Shown one piece after another: positions 38,561-49,404 of a DNA stretch of 54,881 bases; position 1 is the stretch's first letter, and each line of letters starts with the position of its first letter. This DNA comes from Trichodesmium erythraeum GBRTRLIN201 (GTDB lineage: Bacteria; Cyanobacteriota; Cyanobacteriia; Cyanobacteriales; Microcoleaceae). The DNA lies in contig JAGGDU010000031.1 of the NCBI GenBank assembly GCA_018457135.1, positions 1 through 54,881 on the forward strand, read 5' to 3'. The notes beneath the pieces were generated by a model. The model saw only the letters and a list, made by a program, of their open reading frames with translations. It had not been told where the DNA came from and searched no databases. The position numbers and the translations under genes were made by a program.

Positions 38561-39290
38561 AATAGTATTTAGAACAGAGAAAGACTTGATTTTTACAAGA
38601 TTGATTTATTTTTTTTTGTTCTTCTAATATTAATTGATCCTATACTTGAATATTTTGTTCATGAGTGCAGTTAATAATTTGGACTTGGGACAAAAGGAAA
38701 ATAGTTAGGGTCAATATTACACTAACTAAACATGAGAATTATTTCCCTGTCTCAAGTGAATTTAATCACCAAAAAATGACAATAATTAAAAGTTGTCACC
38801 TACTCCTAAAAAACTTTTTGTTGTTTTTTGGATTTTTTTACCTTTGATGATAACTTGATGGGGAGTTCGTAGTAAGGATGATTATAAGATGCTATTTTTG
38901 AATAGACTATGAGTATTTGATGAGAAGGTATTTAGTAGTTATATGAGTTTTTTTTCTTGTACTAAGTCCATTATATAGGTTTTTTCTCCAGCATAAGAAA
39001 TCCTTGACTATTTTAATTTTTTTCTTGATTTTTGATTAGTATTAACTCATTGAATAGATAAATATATGATTGCAAAAAAGGTTGTTATGTTCACTATAAT
39101 AAATACATAAAAAATCTGTTAAACTAAATTTTAAACTAGCCTTATAGGGAAACAAATCAAGAGCTTAATTTATAAAGTAAGAGCAAAAAAATTACTACCA
39201 TTGAACAAGAGGGATAGGTCAATTATCCTAAAGTGTATCTCATTCTTTATTAAGTCAATATCAATCAAAAACTTTACTATTATTATTAAT
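38561..39290. other. Intergenic, nothing recognised
   Basis: AT-rich beginning of a 5.9-kb stretch without an intact gene. A 60-codon open frame at 38665-38847 has no protein-like composition and is not called. Confidence 0.4.
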
Positions 39291-39294
39291 TAAA

Positions 39295-39535
39295 ATCTAG
39301 ATATACTATTTTTAATCAGGCTACTGATCATCAGAAAAAAAATCAATATAAATATTTAGGAAAAGCTGGTAGTGAAGCTCATATTGATACAGTCAAAAAA
39401 ATAGATCTAAGGAATTTTATTGATTAGTTAAAGATGATAGTTTATTTCCTTTAATAAGGTTATTTGAACATTTTTTGGTGGAAGAATTGAAGCAGACCAA
39501 TGATGATCCTTTTTAAGATTCTCAAAACGTTGATA
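39295..39535 (+). pseudogene. Unidentified protein-coding relic
   Basis: A reading with one stop and one frameshift gives YKYLGKAGSEAHIDTVKKID, continuing LRNFID, then KDDSLFPLIRLFEHFLVEEL, continuing KQTNDDPF. The composition is protein-like over about 75 codons, but I do not recognise the family. Confidence 0.35.
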
Positions 39536-40379
39536 AATAAACATTATCTTTGGTTTAACTCTGCCTTTAAACTCTATCGTAGTTAGTTTAATATTTACCA
39601 TAACTATTTTTATTTTTTTCTAAATTCCAATAATAATAATTAATGACACTTATATTGATTAGTTGGTTTTTATGACATTTTTGAATAAAAATCAAAGTTA
39701 TATATAATAAGTATAAAAAAACTTAGCCATATTAATATTTGTGGACCGACTCCAAGCTTATTCACAGAGTTTATTTGAGGTGAATTTATATTTTGTTACA
39801 TAGCGACAAATTTTAACACCGACCTACTTAAGCTATTTTAACTAACCAATAAATAAAGTATCAAGTTTGTCTATTGCTACAGTTATTGATCTAGTTTTTT
39901 CAAGTGAGATATAAATCTATGTTTAGGTTTTTCTAAAAAGTATTGAATGTTAGAAAAAAGTTATTTATATGATACAATTGCAAAAAAGAAAGAAAAGCTA
40001 ATTGTGAATGATTATGGTAAGAAGCTTTCTGTATATTAGTGAGATATATTTGAAAACCTAACCAGAGAAAAGATTATCTAGTTTAGATAAATTTACATTT
40101 TTCAGTTGTGGTTAAAATATATATATTTAATGAACCAAAGTATACGCAGTATGGGGGATTTATTTCAAAGACTAAACTATCAAGGAATAAACCTAAAAAT
40201 ATCAAATTTAATGATTGCTATTTCAAAAAGAAATTCGCTAATTTTTCAAGAAATAATTATCAAGCGAAAAAACAATTAAATAATCAAATAAGGAGTAGCA
40301 TAAAGTCTAAGATTATTTCTAATTAATTCAATAATAATTGGGTTAACAAGTAAACTACTATCGAGTCAAGGATACCATC

Positions 40380-40560
40380 CGGGAAAGTTTTTTTTGTAGA
40401 CAATATAGTTGGACAGCAGAAGTAGGAATAATAGCCATTCATTTTGGGCAAAGACATGACGATACATAAGTATTTAAAACTATAGAGACAATTCCCAAAA
40501 ATGGAGTAGGAGTAATGGATAGGGGATGTGCTTCAAAAGAATAAAATTAAGATATGTCCT
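40380..40560 (+). pseudogene. IS4-like transposase relic
   Basis: AEVGIIAIHFGQRHDDT-stop-VFKTIETIPKNGVGVMDRGC, continuing ASKE, resembles the DDE core of IS4-like transposases (VGIMDRGFAS). Only about 60 codons survive, with stops. Confidence 0.45.
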
Positions 40561-41789
40561 CACACCGAACCCCAATGTTTAATTAGTGCAGATACCAGCA
40601 CCTCAAAGTTAGCTGACAAACAAAGAAAAAAGCCACAAAGAAGGTAAAAATAAAATTAGTTATTCTAAAGTATTAAGTATTGTGTTGTACTCGTACTACC
40701 TACTCAAAATTTGATTCTACTCTACCGTTATTTGAGATGGCATTATTTTGTATTTAGATCTAGCTCTACCAAAATTAATAGTTATAAAAAAAATATATTA
40801 ATAAAGTAGTAAATGGAACTAAATAGTCTTAGGGAATTTTTGGTATTTTTACCGAAAAATTTGATTTAAAGCCTCCCCTGTCTATCCGTTGACTTTTCAG
40901 ATAAAATCTGGTTATTATAAAGTAGGTATTTAAGTACCCAAATTATTATAAGGCAAGAGTTTTGAGTTTTATGAATATCTCCCCATTAAAGCAGACTTAA
41001 TATTAGTTTTTTTTAAAATAAATCTGTTATTATGTTATTAATTGATTAGTCGCAGGCAGGTAGTCTATTTCCAAATTATAACCACTATTTTATAGTCTTT
41101 AAATATTGCTAGGAATTACACGGGTACAATAGATACAGTGTACATTCTGGGGTTGAGTATTTTCAATTATGGCCCCTTTTTTTTCTGAATAGAAACTATC
41201 TTTAATACCAGTTATTTTAAGTAGTAATTATAGAAAAAATTATGAAAAATATGGTTTAATTTTATTGAATAAATTAAATGAAAAATCTAATTATTAAACA
41301 ATAAAAAAATATCTAAATATAGAGAATATTAATTTTAACTATATTGATTACTGTCAATACTTATTTGCTGATTTTTTTTAAGCTAACTATACTATAAAAA
41401 AATCAGAAAACTCCAATCTAAAAGATTAGCCATGATGCAATAATCATTATTTCAAAATAGTAACTTTAAGCTTTCTATATTTATGACAAAATGTCAAAAA
41501 AAATTGTGACCGAAACAGAAGGATATCTGATTTTGATGACATAATTATTAACAAAAAACTTGCTCCCTGATTGAGAGGGTCGCTTCTCTGAAAGAGGTAC
41601 TTTTCGGCAGACAATATAGTAGTAATTAATATTAATTAATTTAGGTATAGGAGTAATTAGCTGTGTCTATTTTTATCCTCAAAGATAATAATTATAGATT
41701 ATTAGTAATGGCATTGATGACCTAGATGCTGAAAAAAACCTGAGGAGAGACTATGTTAAATAAATTATTGAATATAGCTATAAACAAAA

Positions 41790-42110
41790 AAAATACTATT
41801 TACAACTGTATTAATGGATAGTTGGTATTTAAAAAAAAGGTTAATGGCATTGAGAGATAACTTAAGAAAAATTTATTATTTCCATTAAAAATAAATCTAG
41901 TACGTTGATGATACTAACAATGTAGAAAAATATAAAAATATTGAATAGTTAAATTGGGTTGAGTCAGATAAAATATCAGGCAAAATAATTAAGATTAAAG
42001 GAATTCCTTCGGGAGCAAAAAGTAAAACTCCTTATGAGAAAATTTTTATTCCAACTTCAGGAGAATATATTGCAAGTAATGACTTAAGCCAATCATCACA
42101 CTTATGCCCT
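41790..42110 (+). pseudogene. IS701/IS4-type transposase relic
   Basis: LMDSWYLKKRLMALRDNLRK, continuing IYYF, matches the well-conserved VLMDSWYATKDLM...KIYYCPLK block of these cyanobacterial transposases. After frame changes and stops comes NWVESDKISGKIIKIKGIPS, continuing GAKSKTPYEKIF, and finally YIASNDLSQSS. The order is right and the frame is broken. Confidence 0.6.
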
Positions 42111-43189
42111 CTGAGTTTGAGTTTCAAATCATATGAAAAATTGAAGATATAAATTGACAAATAAAGCAATTAAATAGTTAAAAAAATTGGTATATTTTTT
42201 ATTTTACTTTCTCTGTTATGCTCGAAAACAATAATTGATTAGCTTTGATATTTGTACAGCTTTATATCGGTCAATTAAATATAATAAATAATATTTATAA
42301 TGTTATTAGTTGAAATGAACTTAATTTTTTTATATAAGGTCTTGAATAACGCTCAATATATTCACTTTTGATTCTTTTTTGTTTGTAATTATCAACCATT
42401 TTTATCATATTTTTAACTGTTTTAAAAGTTGTTTATAATAAATAAATAATTATTCTAGGGTAGGGGGTGTATTTCTCGCGCCTTACCCTCATCAATTCTC
42501 AATAAACATTTTTTAATGTTGAAGCATTTTTCAGTTACCGATAGCAAAATTAATGCTCTATATAGCTTTCAGCTAGCTTTTCATTCCCTAAGGATAAAAA
42601 TAATCAAAACTGAATAGTATATAGCAATTCTAAATTAGGTTGTAAAAATTCAAAAACTAGACTAGAAATAAATTCCAAAACTCTTGCCTATTAAGCCAAT
42701 TTATATTGACAAAAAGTGGCAATATTCTGCAGAATGTAAAAATAGGATTGCTATATTTATGACAATAAATTAGCTCAAATTGATGTTACTCATAAATTAT
42801 AATTTTCTTTTAATTTTACGACAAATCTCTTATAGGCTTTTTAACCTGTCTAAAGTGTACAATTTTTTTTAATTTTAAGGCATAGGAAACATAAAAAATA
42901 TCATATCCATTAGTATGAGATATGAGGTATACTTAGAAAGGATAACTTGATTAAAAGCTACTCCACGAAGTAAACATTAGTAAGTCTATATTCAGTCCAA
43001 ATTTAACTACTGGGTGAATAACTAATCTAAATATTATGTGTTCTTAAAATAGACAGGAAACCTAAAATTTTAGCTATCTCCCCTAGGTGATAGAAAAGTG
43101 TTTGAATTCAAGCAAAACTGCACTATTAAGAGTATCTAACACGTACAGTAATGTCGCCATTGAATTAATGGTAATACTAAAATCTATTT
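42111..43189. other. Intergenic, nothing recognised
   Basis: AT-rich DNA between two transposase relics. No gene, RNA or repeat could be named. Confidence 0.4.
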
Positions 43190-43520
43190 ATACTTAGCCA
43201 GGACTACAAGCAACAAGAGGGCTTTTTATAATCTATATCTACCAGCCATGGAACTAGATTTATCTATACAAAATTACACTACTGTATCCCGTCGAATCAA
43301 AAAAAATGGACATACTAATGTCAGTAGTACCATTGGGAGCAAAGCAATACACCTGTTAGTAGACTCTACGGTAGTCAAAGTCTATGGTGGGGGAAAGTGG
43401 AAAATTAGGCAGCATGGTCTAGGTAAGGGCAAGTTATATCTAGGTGTCAATTAAGCAACAGGAGAGATGGAAACAGTAGCTGTAATAACCTAAGCAGTGA
43501 TGTCGCTATGACTACTCCTT
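43190..43520 (+). pseudogene. IS5-family transposase relic
   Basis: ATRGLFIIYI, then DLSIQNYTTVSRRIKKNGH, IHLLVDSTVVKVYGGGKWKI, continuing RQHGLGKGKLYLGVN-stop, and ATGEMETVAVIT follow the order of IS5-type transposases (TTVSRR, VDSTGLKVFG, WKVRKHG, LHLGVD). The stop after GVN and frameshifts at both ends show a dead gene. The remaining C-terminal half was not found. Confidence 0.75.
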
Positions 43521-43744
43521 TCCTGCTAGAAGATTACCAATTATGTAGTATAAATGTTATAAAGGCCAATTAGAGCAGCAAAACGATAAAACCTTTATCC
43601 ATATAGAATGGTTCAATTTAGCGATCGCGATCTTAAACACTGAATTACAGCAAAAACTATAATACAAACCCCCAAAAAGAATATTTACCAAAACAATTAT
43701 TGGTAGTTATGTACACTTTAATCTAGCTAAGCTAAAGTACAAAT

Positions 43745-44210
43745 ATGATGCCAATTTTTTTTAGACTTAAAAAAAATGTTTTTTGCTGTTCTTGGCTGGC
43801 ATTAGCATAATTTCTATGGGCTTTTTGAGCTGATAAATTTAGTTTCTTTAAAATTTCATATATTCTCGATTATTTTCAGTTTTACTCCCCATCTTAATTC
43901 AATAACATTACTAATAATTTTACCAGCTCCATTTGTTTCTATCTACCACATAATCTCTGGGTAATTCTTCCAGTATCATTATTTTTAATTCCTGTTTCTG
44001 CTCTATATTTAATCTTGATGATACTTGGTGAGTCATTAGTTCTAGTAAATTCTTTAATCCTCCTTCTAAAAATTTATCTATCCAAGTAGATAAAGTTTGA
44101 GAATGACAATTTAATAAATCTGATACTTCTGTTCTAGTTTTTCTTTCATACAAGTATTTAATTGCCAATAATCTTTTCCTTAAATATTCTTGTTGACACC
44201 TGTAGTACAA
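43745..44210 (-). pseudogene. IS630-like (helix-turn-helix) transposase relic
   Basis: The minus strand reads YRCQQEYLRKRLLAIKYLYE, continuing RKTRTEVSDLLNCHSQTLST, continuing WIDKFLEGGLKNL, the N-terminal helix-turn-helix of IS630-type transposases. After YVVDRNKW a frameshift near 43925 leads to GKIISNVIELRWGVKLK, YEILKKLNLSAQKAH and NYANASQEQQ. The catalytic DDE part is absent. Confidence 0.7.
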
Positions 44211-44420
44211 TTATGGCCACGATTCTAAATTTAATTAGCGATCGCCTAACCTAAAAGTTTTATTCCCTAAAGATTTAATCATGATTCATCCCTTATTACC
44301 TATTATGTAATAACATATATTACATAATAAGTAATTTTCTAACAGAAAGGGAGTAGCATATTTTCAGATTTAGGATTTAATATACTAACTAGAAAAATAT
44401 AAAAATAGATAAAATTACTC

Positions 44421-46073
44421 ATGCAACTTGTTAACAGTTTACATTTCAATAACCTGCGCGGTGATTTATTGGGTGGTCTGACTGCGGCAATTGTTGCACT
44501 ACCTCTAGCTTTAGCATTCGGGGTATCTTCCGGTGCTGGAGCAATCACAGGTCTCTACGGTGCCATTTTTGTTGGCTTTTTTGCTGCTCTTTGTGGAGGT
44601 ACACCCTCACAGATTACCGGTCCGACTGGTCCTATGACCGTACTCATGGCAACGGTTTTTACCACTCTGCTCGCTGATAACCCAGATGCCGGTCTGGAGA
44701 TGGCATTTACCGTTGTCATGCTCGGCGGAATATTCCAGATACTTTTTGGGGTTCTTCAGCTAGGAAAATATATTGTCCTAATTCCCTACGCTGTAATCTC
44801 AGGATTTATGTCCGGAGTCGGTGTAATTATTATCATCATTCAAATCGGCCCGTTTCTCGGTCATCCGGCCTCTGCTAGTGTAGCTCAATCTATCAAGAAA
44901 ATCCCAGAATTTTTAATTAATCTTAATCCCGCTGCAGTAGGGTTAGGAATTCTCACAATAGTAATTCTTTTATTCACACCACGTAAAGTAACTGCGATTA
45001 TACCGTCTCCATTGTTAGCATTATTAACTGGAACTTTGATTTCGGTATTCTTCTTGTCAGACAGTAATCTTATACTTATTGGAGAAATCCCTACTGGTTT
45101 GCCCAAGCTACACTTACCAGTATTTACCTTCAATCAACTACAAAATATGCTTGTGGATGGTTTGGTACTAGGAACCCTAGGGTCTATTGACTCCCTACTC
45201 ACCTCTCTGGTTGCTGATAACATTACCCGAAGCAATCATGACTCCGATCACGAATTAATTGGTCAAGGAATTGGAAATATAATGTCTGGATTATTTGGTG
45301 GACTACCAGGAGCGGGAGCAACAATGCGGACTGTTGTTAACGTTCATGCTGGTGGAAAAACTCCCTTATCGGGTATTGTCCATTCTATTATTCTATTACT
45401 TATCCTTTTGTGGGCTGGAAAGTTGACTGAAGCAATTCCTCAAGCTATCCTCGCAGGTATCTTACTCAAAGTCGGAGTTGATATTATTGACTGGGGATTT
45501 CTCAAACGAGCACATAATTTATCACTCAAAGCTGCTGGCATTATGTACAGCGTATTGATACTGACTGTATTCGTTAATCTAGTTACTGCAGTCGCAGTTG
45601 GTATATTTATTGCAAATCTCTTGACTGTCAAACGTCTTAGTGATATGCAAATTAATGATATTAAGGCTATAGTTGAACCGAATGATGAAATTCCTTTACG
45701 GGATCAAGAAAAACAACTACTTAAGGAATGTCGGGGTCATCTTCTTCTATTACATCTTGGTGGACCAATGAGTTTTGGGGCTGCCAAGGCTCTCTCTAGA
45801 CACATGGGGATGGTACAACAGTATGATGTTCTTATTCTTGACCTCAGCGATGTTTCCTACCTTGGAATTACTATGTCCCTTGCTCTTGAAAATATGGTTA
45901 CAGAAGCAAGTCGAAAACATCGTGAGGTGTTTATTGTAGGTGCATCTGGTGGAGTTAAAACTAGACTGGGAAAGTTAAAGATATGGAACTTTGTACCTCG
46001 ACAGAACCTAGTAGGAACACGCATCAAGGCTTTGCAACAGACACTTAACCTCCTGGTTGAACGAAAAATTTAA
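44421..46073 (+). CDS. SulP family anion transporter (BicA paralogue)
   Basis: Membrane transporter of the SulP/SLC26 family with a C-terminal STAS domain, probably moving bicarbonate, sulfate or another small anion with Na+ or H+. The N-terminus NNLRGDLLGGLTAAIVALPL, continuing ALAFGVSSGAG, and the segment SLLTSLVADNITRSNHDSDH, continuing ELIGQG, match BicA closely, including the Asp of SIDSLLTS. It differs from the BicA gene on the opposite strand at several conserved sites (ITGPTGPMTV for ISEPTGPMTV; GAGATMRTVVNVH for GAGATMGTVVNIN). Length 550 aa; STAS domain about 430-545. Convergent with bicA, 85 bp apart with a shared hairpin. It may be a duplicate with another specificity. Confidence 0.87.
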   Translation: MQLVNSLHFNNLRGDLLGGLTAAIVALPLALAFGVSSGAGAITGLYGAIFVGFFAALCGGTPSQITGPTGPMTVLMATVFTTLLADNPDAGLEMAFTVVMLGGIFQILFGVLQLGKYIVLIPYAVISGFMSGVGVIIIIIQIGPFLGHPASASVAQSIKKIPEFLINLNPAAVGLGILTIVILLFTPRKVTAIIPSPLLALLTGTLISVFFLSDSNLILIGEIPTGLPKLHLPVFTFNQLQNMLVDGLVLGTLGSIDSLLTSLVADNITRSNHDSDHELIGQGIGNIMSGLFGGLPGAGATMRTVVNVHAGGKTPLSGIVHSIILLLILLWAGKLTEAIPQAILAGILLKVGVDIIDWGFLKRAHNLSLKAAGIMYSVLILTVFVNLVTAVAVGIFIANLLTVKRLSDMQINDIKAIVEPNDEIPLRDQEKQLLKECRGHLLLLHLGGPMSFGAAKALSRHMGMVQQYDVLILDLSDVSYLGITMSLALENMVTEASRKHREVFIVGASGGVKTRLGKLKIWNFVPRQNLVGTRIKALQQTLNLLVERKI

Positions 46074-46116
46074 TACCTAGAGGTTGTTTGTCAACAATTA
46101 TCAAATTTTTTTAGAT

Positions 46117-46151
46117 CAAATCCGCTAATACTCAACTTGCAAGCGGATTTG
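46117..46151. terminator. Hairpin between the two convergent SulP genes
   Basis: CAAATCCGCT (46117-46126) pairs perfectly with AGCGGATTTG (46142-46151) around a 15-nt loop, 43 bp after one stop codon and 7 bp from the other. The position suits a shared bidirectional terminator, although T-runs are short. Confidence 0.6.
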
Positions 46152-46158
46152 GTATTAC

Positions 46159-47883
46159 TTATTTGATAATATTATCAATCCCAGATTGAATACCCTTAGC
46201 TCCGTTCTGAATAGGATCATTAATATTAACATCAGAAGTAACTAAGGCCACAGCTTTAACCAATGCTTGCTTGCGATCCATCAACATATTTTCTGAAGGT
46301 ACAATATTTAAAACTCCTAATTTTTCTAATCGGAGTTTGACACTTCCTGCAGCACCAACTAGGAATACATTACGACCTGTATCAATAGTTTCCTGAATTA
46401 CATTTTCTATTGCTAGAGCTGAAGTTACACCCATGTGAGGTACTTCGCTCAAGTCTACAATCAAAACTTCATAATTATTTAAATGTGTGTGCTGTCGAGA
46501 GATGGCTTTAGAAATACCAAATATCATGGGACCACTTAAATGAAACAGTAAAATTCGACCTTCAGCACGATCTAGTAATTCTTTTTCATCATTGTCTAAA
46601 ATGATCGCATCATCAGCATCAGTAATAGCTTTAACATCTTCAGATTTTAGCTGAGTCAGGCGATCAATAGTCAAAACATTAGCGATAAATACCCCAATAC
46701 CTACAGCAGTAATCAAGTCAACAAATACAGTTAAACCAATAACAGCGTACATAATGATCGCCGACTTCCAGGAAATGCGATGAGCACGCTTGAGGAATCC
46801 CCAGTCAATAATCTTAATGCCTACCTGGAAGGCAATACCTGCCAAAACAGCCATTGGGATTTGTGCTGTTAAACTGGCAGCTCCCAAAACTACAACCATT
46901 AAAATGACAGCACGGGTGATACTAGATAGAGCAGTGCGAGCTCCTGTATTAATATTGACTACAGTACCCATAGTCGCACCAGCACCTGGAATACCGCCAA
47001 ATAAACCAGAAGCTAGGTTCCCTAAACCTTGACCAATTAATTCTTTATCAGAGTCGTGTTGAGTACGAGTTAAACTGTCAGCTACCACAGAAGTAAGAAG
47101 AGCATCAATACAACCCAGCATTGCTAATACTATAGCATCAACTACCATTAACTGTAACTGACCGGCAGTAAAGTAAGGTAGTTGTAAGCTAGGAAGACCA
47201 CTAGGAATTTCACCAATACGACGAATATCAATATCTGAGAAAAATACAATAGAAATTATTGTTCCTATTACTAATGCTACCAATGGTGCTGGAAAAATTT
47301 TCTTGAGTTTAGTTGGCATAGAAAACAGGATAACTACTGTAAGAACTGCTAAACCTGTTTCTATGGGATTAATATTATTTAGAAGTTGAGGAAGATTCTC
47401 AATAGTAGCAATTACACCGCCCTTGGGACTAGCTTGTCCGAGAAAAGGACCTATTTGCAGGATAATTAGGATAAGACCAATGCCTGACATGAAACCAGAT
47501 ATAACATTATAAGGCATCATGGTAATATATTTACCCAGCTTTAAGAAACCAAAACTGATTTGGAATAAACCAGCTAGCATTACCACTGTAAATGCCATTG
47601 TCATGCCGTTTTCTGGGTTAGTAGCAGTTAAGTTCGCAATCACTGCAGTCATTACCACCGTCATTGGTCCAGTAGGTTCAGAAATTAGAGTAGGAGTACC
47701 ACCAAACAGTGCTGCAAACAAACCCACTAATACAGAACCATATAAGCCAGCAGCAGGACCTGCACCTGAAGCAACACCGAAGGCAAGTGCCATTGGAAGA
47801 GCAATCACGGCAGCAGTTAAGCCACCGAAAATGTCGCCCTGAAGGTTTCTGAAATGTATTTTATTGAAAACTTGCGTAGCCAT
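46159..47883 (-). CDS. bicA: Na+-dependent bicarbonate transporter BicA (SulP family)
   Basis: High-flux, low-affinity Na+/HCO3- symporter of the cyanobacterial carbon-concentrating mechanism. The sequence follows characterised BicA almost block by block: KIHFRNLQGDIFGGLTAAVI, then ISEPTGPMTVV, LGQASPKGGVI, IDIRRIGEIPSGLPSLQLP, CIDALLTSVVADSLTR, GAGATMGTVVNI and IIDWGFLKRAH. It has about 12-14 membrane spans and a cytoplasmic STAS domain at about 440-550 (LLFHLSGPMIFG ... LSEVPHMGVTSALAIENV). Length 574 aa. A LysR-type regulator gene diverges from its promoter but is now a pseudogene. Confidence 0.92.
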   Translation of the reverse strand: MATQVFNKIHFRNLQGDIFGGLTAAVIALPMALAFGVASGAGPAAGLYGSVLVGLFAALFGGTPTLISEPTGPMTVVMTAVIANLTATNPENGMTMAFTVVMLAGLFQISFGFLKLGKYITMMPYNVISGFMSGIGLILIILQIGPFLGQASPKGGVIATIENLPQLLNNINPIETGLAVLTVVILFSMPTKLKKIFPAPLVALVIGTIISIVFFSDIDIRRIGEIPSGLPSLQLPYFTAGQLQLMVVDAIVLAMLGCIDALLTSVVADSLTRTQHDSDKELIGQGLGNLASGLFGGIPGAGATMGTVVNINTGARTALSSITRAVILMVVVLGAASLTAQIPMAVLAGIAFQVGIKIIDWGFLKRAHRISWKSAIIMYAVIGLTVFVDLITAVGIGVFIANVLTIDRLTQLKSEDVKAITDADDAIILDNDEKELLDRAEGRILLFHLSGPMIFGISKAISRQHTHLNNYEVLIVDLSEVPHMGVTSALAIENVIQETIDTGRNVFLVGAAGSVKLRLEKLGVLNIVPSENMLMDRKQALVKAVALVTSDVNINDPIQNGAKGIQSGIDNIIK

Positions 47884-47941
47884 AGCTTGATTTGATGAAT
47901 AAGTTCAAGTAATTTGTTTATTGAATTTAGTCGATATTATT

Positions 47942-47968
47942 CATATATAACATTGACTATCATATATG
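47942..47968. promoter_or_regulatory. Possible LysR-type operator between bicA and the dead lysR gene
   Basis: CATATAT (47942-47948) and ATATATG (47962-47968) form an inverted repeat spaced 13 bp apart, 59 bp upstream of bicA. LysR regulators of the CmpR/CcmR group bind such dyads with a T-N11-A core. The sequence is AT-rich, so chance occurrence is quite possible. Confidence 0.25.
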
Positions 47969-48076
47969 GCACGATTGTTATAAAAATTGATAGTAAATGC
48001 AATACTTAAGAGTTTGCAATTACTTATATCAATATTAATATTTTCTTTATTTTTCTTATTACAGGAGGAAAAGTCC

Positions 48077-48330
48077 TTGATTCAGGCAACTTTATATTAG
48101 TTAAGAGTGTTCCAGACAGTGGCTTGTCACGGCAGCCTTAGTAAAACTACTGAAGAGTTTTTATTACTTAACCCACTGTCTCTGCTCAAGTCAAGCAATT
48201 CGAGCAAATTGATAAGCAATTGTACTTAATAAGCGTTGGTAGAGAATTATTAGCCACTTGTCAAGAAATCTTTGAACAGCTCGATCGCTTTGAGATAATA
48301 GTTGCTGATATTAACAGTACAAGACAAGGA
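48077..48330 (+). pseudogene. LysR-type regulator relic (CmpR/CcmR/RbcR-like), divergent from bicA
   Basis: After an AGGAGG ribosome-binding site (48063-48068), TTG 48077 begins LIQATLY-stop-LRVFQTVACHGSLSKT, continuing TEEFLLLNP. After a frameshift it continues VSAQVKQFEQIDKQLYLISV, continuing GRELLATCQEIFEQLDRFEI, continuing IVADINSTRQG. This is the winged-helix DNA-binding domain and linker helix of the CmpR/CcmR/RbcR group. One in-frame stop, one frameshift and a small internal deletion (between QVKQ and FEQI) kill it, and the effector domain is gone. In many cyanobacteria such regulators control inorganic-carbon transporters, so its position beside bicA is meaningful. Confidence 0.75.
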
Positions 48331-48419
48331 CCTAAGTACAGGACAAAAATTTTAACATCCTAGAAAATCATCTATTTGGCTAGATATCTTGAAGAATATA
48401 TATACGCCAAAACTCTAGA

Positions 48420-49180
48420 CTAGACAATAGGGAAAAAACTTTGAGCTTTACCCCCATATTTTTTGATGAGTAGAGGACAATACTCATCTAACCAAACATA
48501 TACGTGATATGCCCAACACAGTGCTAAAGTTAATAAAAATATCGTTTTAGTTAGACATTTTGGTTCAGTTATGTGACTTGACTTAAGGTCAAAACCTCTA
48601 CTTTGAAGGCAACCAAACAACGTTTCAATCTTCCAGCAACAACCATAATCGTGAATCGCACTTTCCCCGGGGCGATATAGCTGCCGTCACCATTCTCTGC
48701 CAACGCTAACTAGTATCAATAGTTCTTGTGATTCAAATTTTAAGGCTGATACATATATTCAGATTCCCCAAACGTTCTGGCATTTGAGGAAACTTCTGAC
48801 TTCAACAACGGCTAAACTCCTAAAAATCACCCTTAAAGGTAAATATCGGCCTCTATCACCAATTAAGTCTGTGTGACCAATGCTGATGGGAAACCCCCAA
48901 TTAAACGAAAGATATTTAAATCATTGTTTACCTAGAAATTCTATACCTACTGTTAAGTATGCTACTCACCCCTTACCTAATAGGAAAGCAAATTTCTCCT
49001 ATTCGTTCAGTAGTTTGGGAATTTCCTTTTTTCGGCAAAATCTCCCAAATTATGATAATTGCCAAACCGTGATCAGCAATTCCTAACAGGAGAATGTTGT
49101 ATGTATGTTTTCCAAGCTGCCATTGAGTTCGGTAATTACTCAAAACCCACTTTTGTAAGTAGTTCATAATGGCAATCACA
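48420..49180 (-). pseudogene. IS4-family transposase relic
   Basis: In order on the minus strand: RTQWQLGKHTYNILLLGIAD, continuing HGLAIIIIWEILPKKGNS (49000-49130), then REFLGKQ-stop-FKYLSFNWGFPI (48890-48950) and LPLRVIFRSLAVVEV. The gene ends AIHDYGCCWKIETLFGCLQS, continuing RGFDLKSSHITEP, then LTLALCWAYHVYVWL (48490-48680). These are the successive blocks of IS4-type transposases of cyanobacteria, with frame changes between them. Confidence 0.75.
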
Positions 49181-49404
49181 GTCTAGACGAATTCTCTGGT
49201 ATCTATGTCAAAATGAGGAAAAAACCTGTGTAAGTGCTTGTAATGAGAACTTATCTTTGGTAGAACCAAAACGATTAACTGTTACCCTTCATTTTACAGT
49301 TGCTGTTGGTGTTGGAGCATCCCCAATTGCCATTCCATAATAACCAGATGCCTTTATCCGCTTGAGCTATATTGACTTAAAGCCATATCAGTTATAGAAC
49401 TCAG

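Noticed and set aside
38665-38847. 60-codon open frame after tsaB
   Set aside because: No coherent protein character; the Phe/Leu-rich end simply translates a T-rich run.
40108-40326. 72-codon Lys/Asn-rich open frame
   Set aside because: Composition is what AT-rich non-coding DNA gives by chance, with no recognisable motif; it lies among IS relics.
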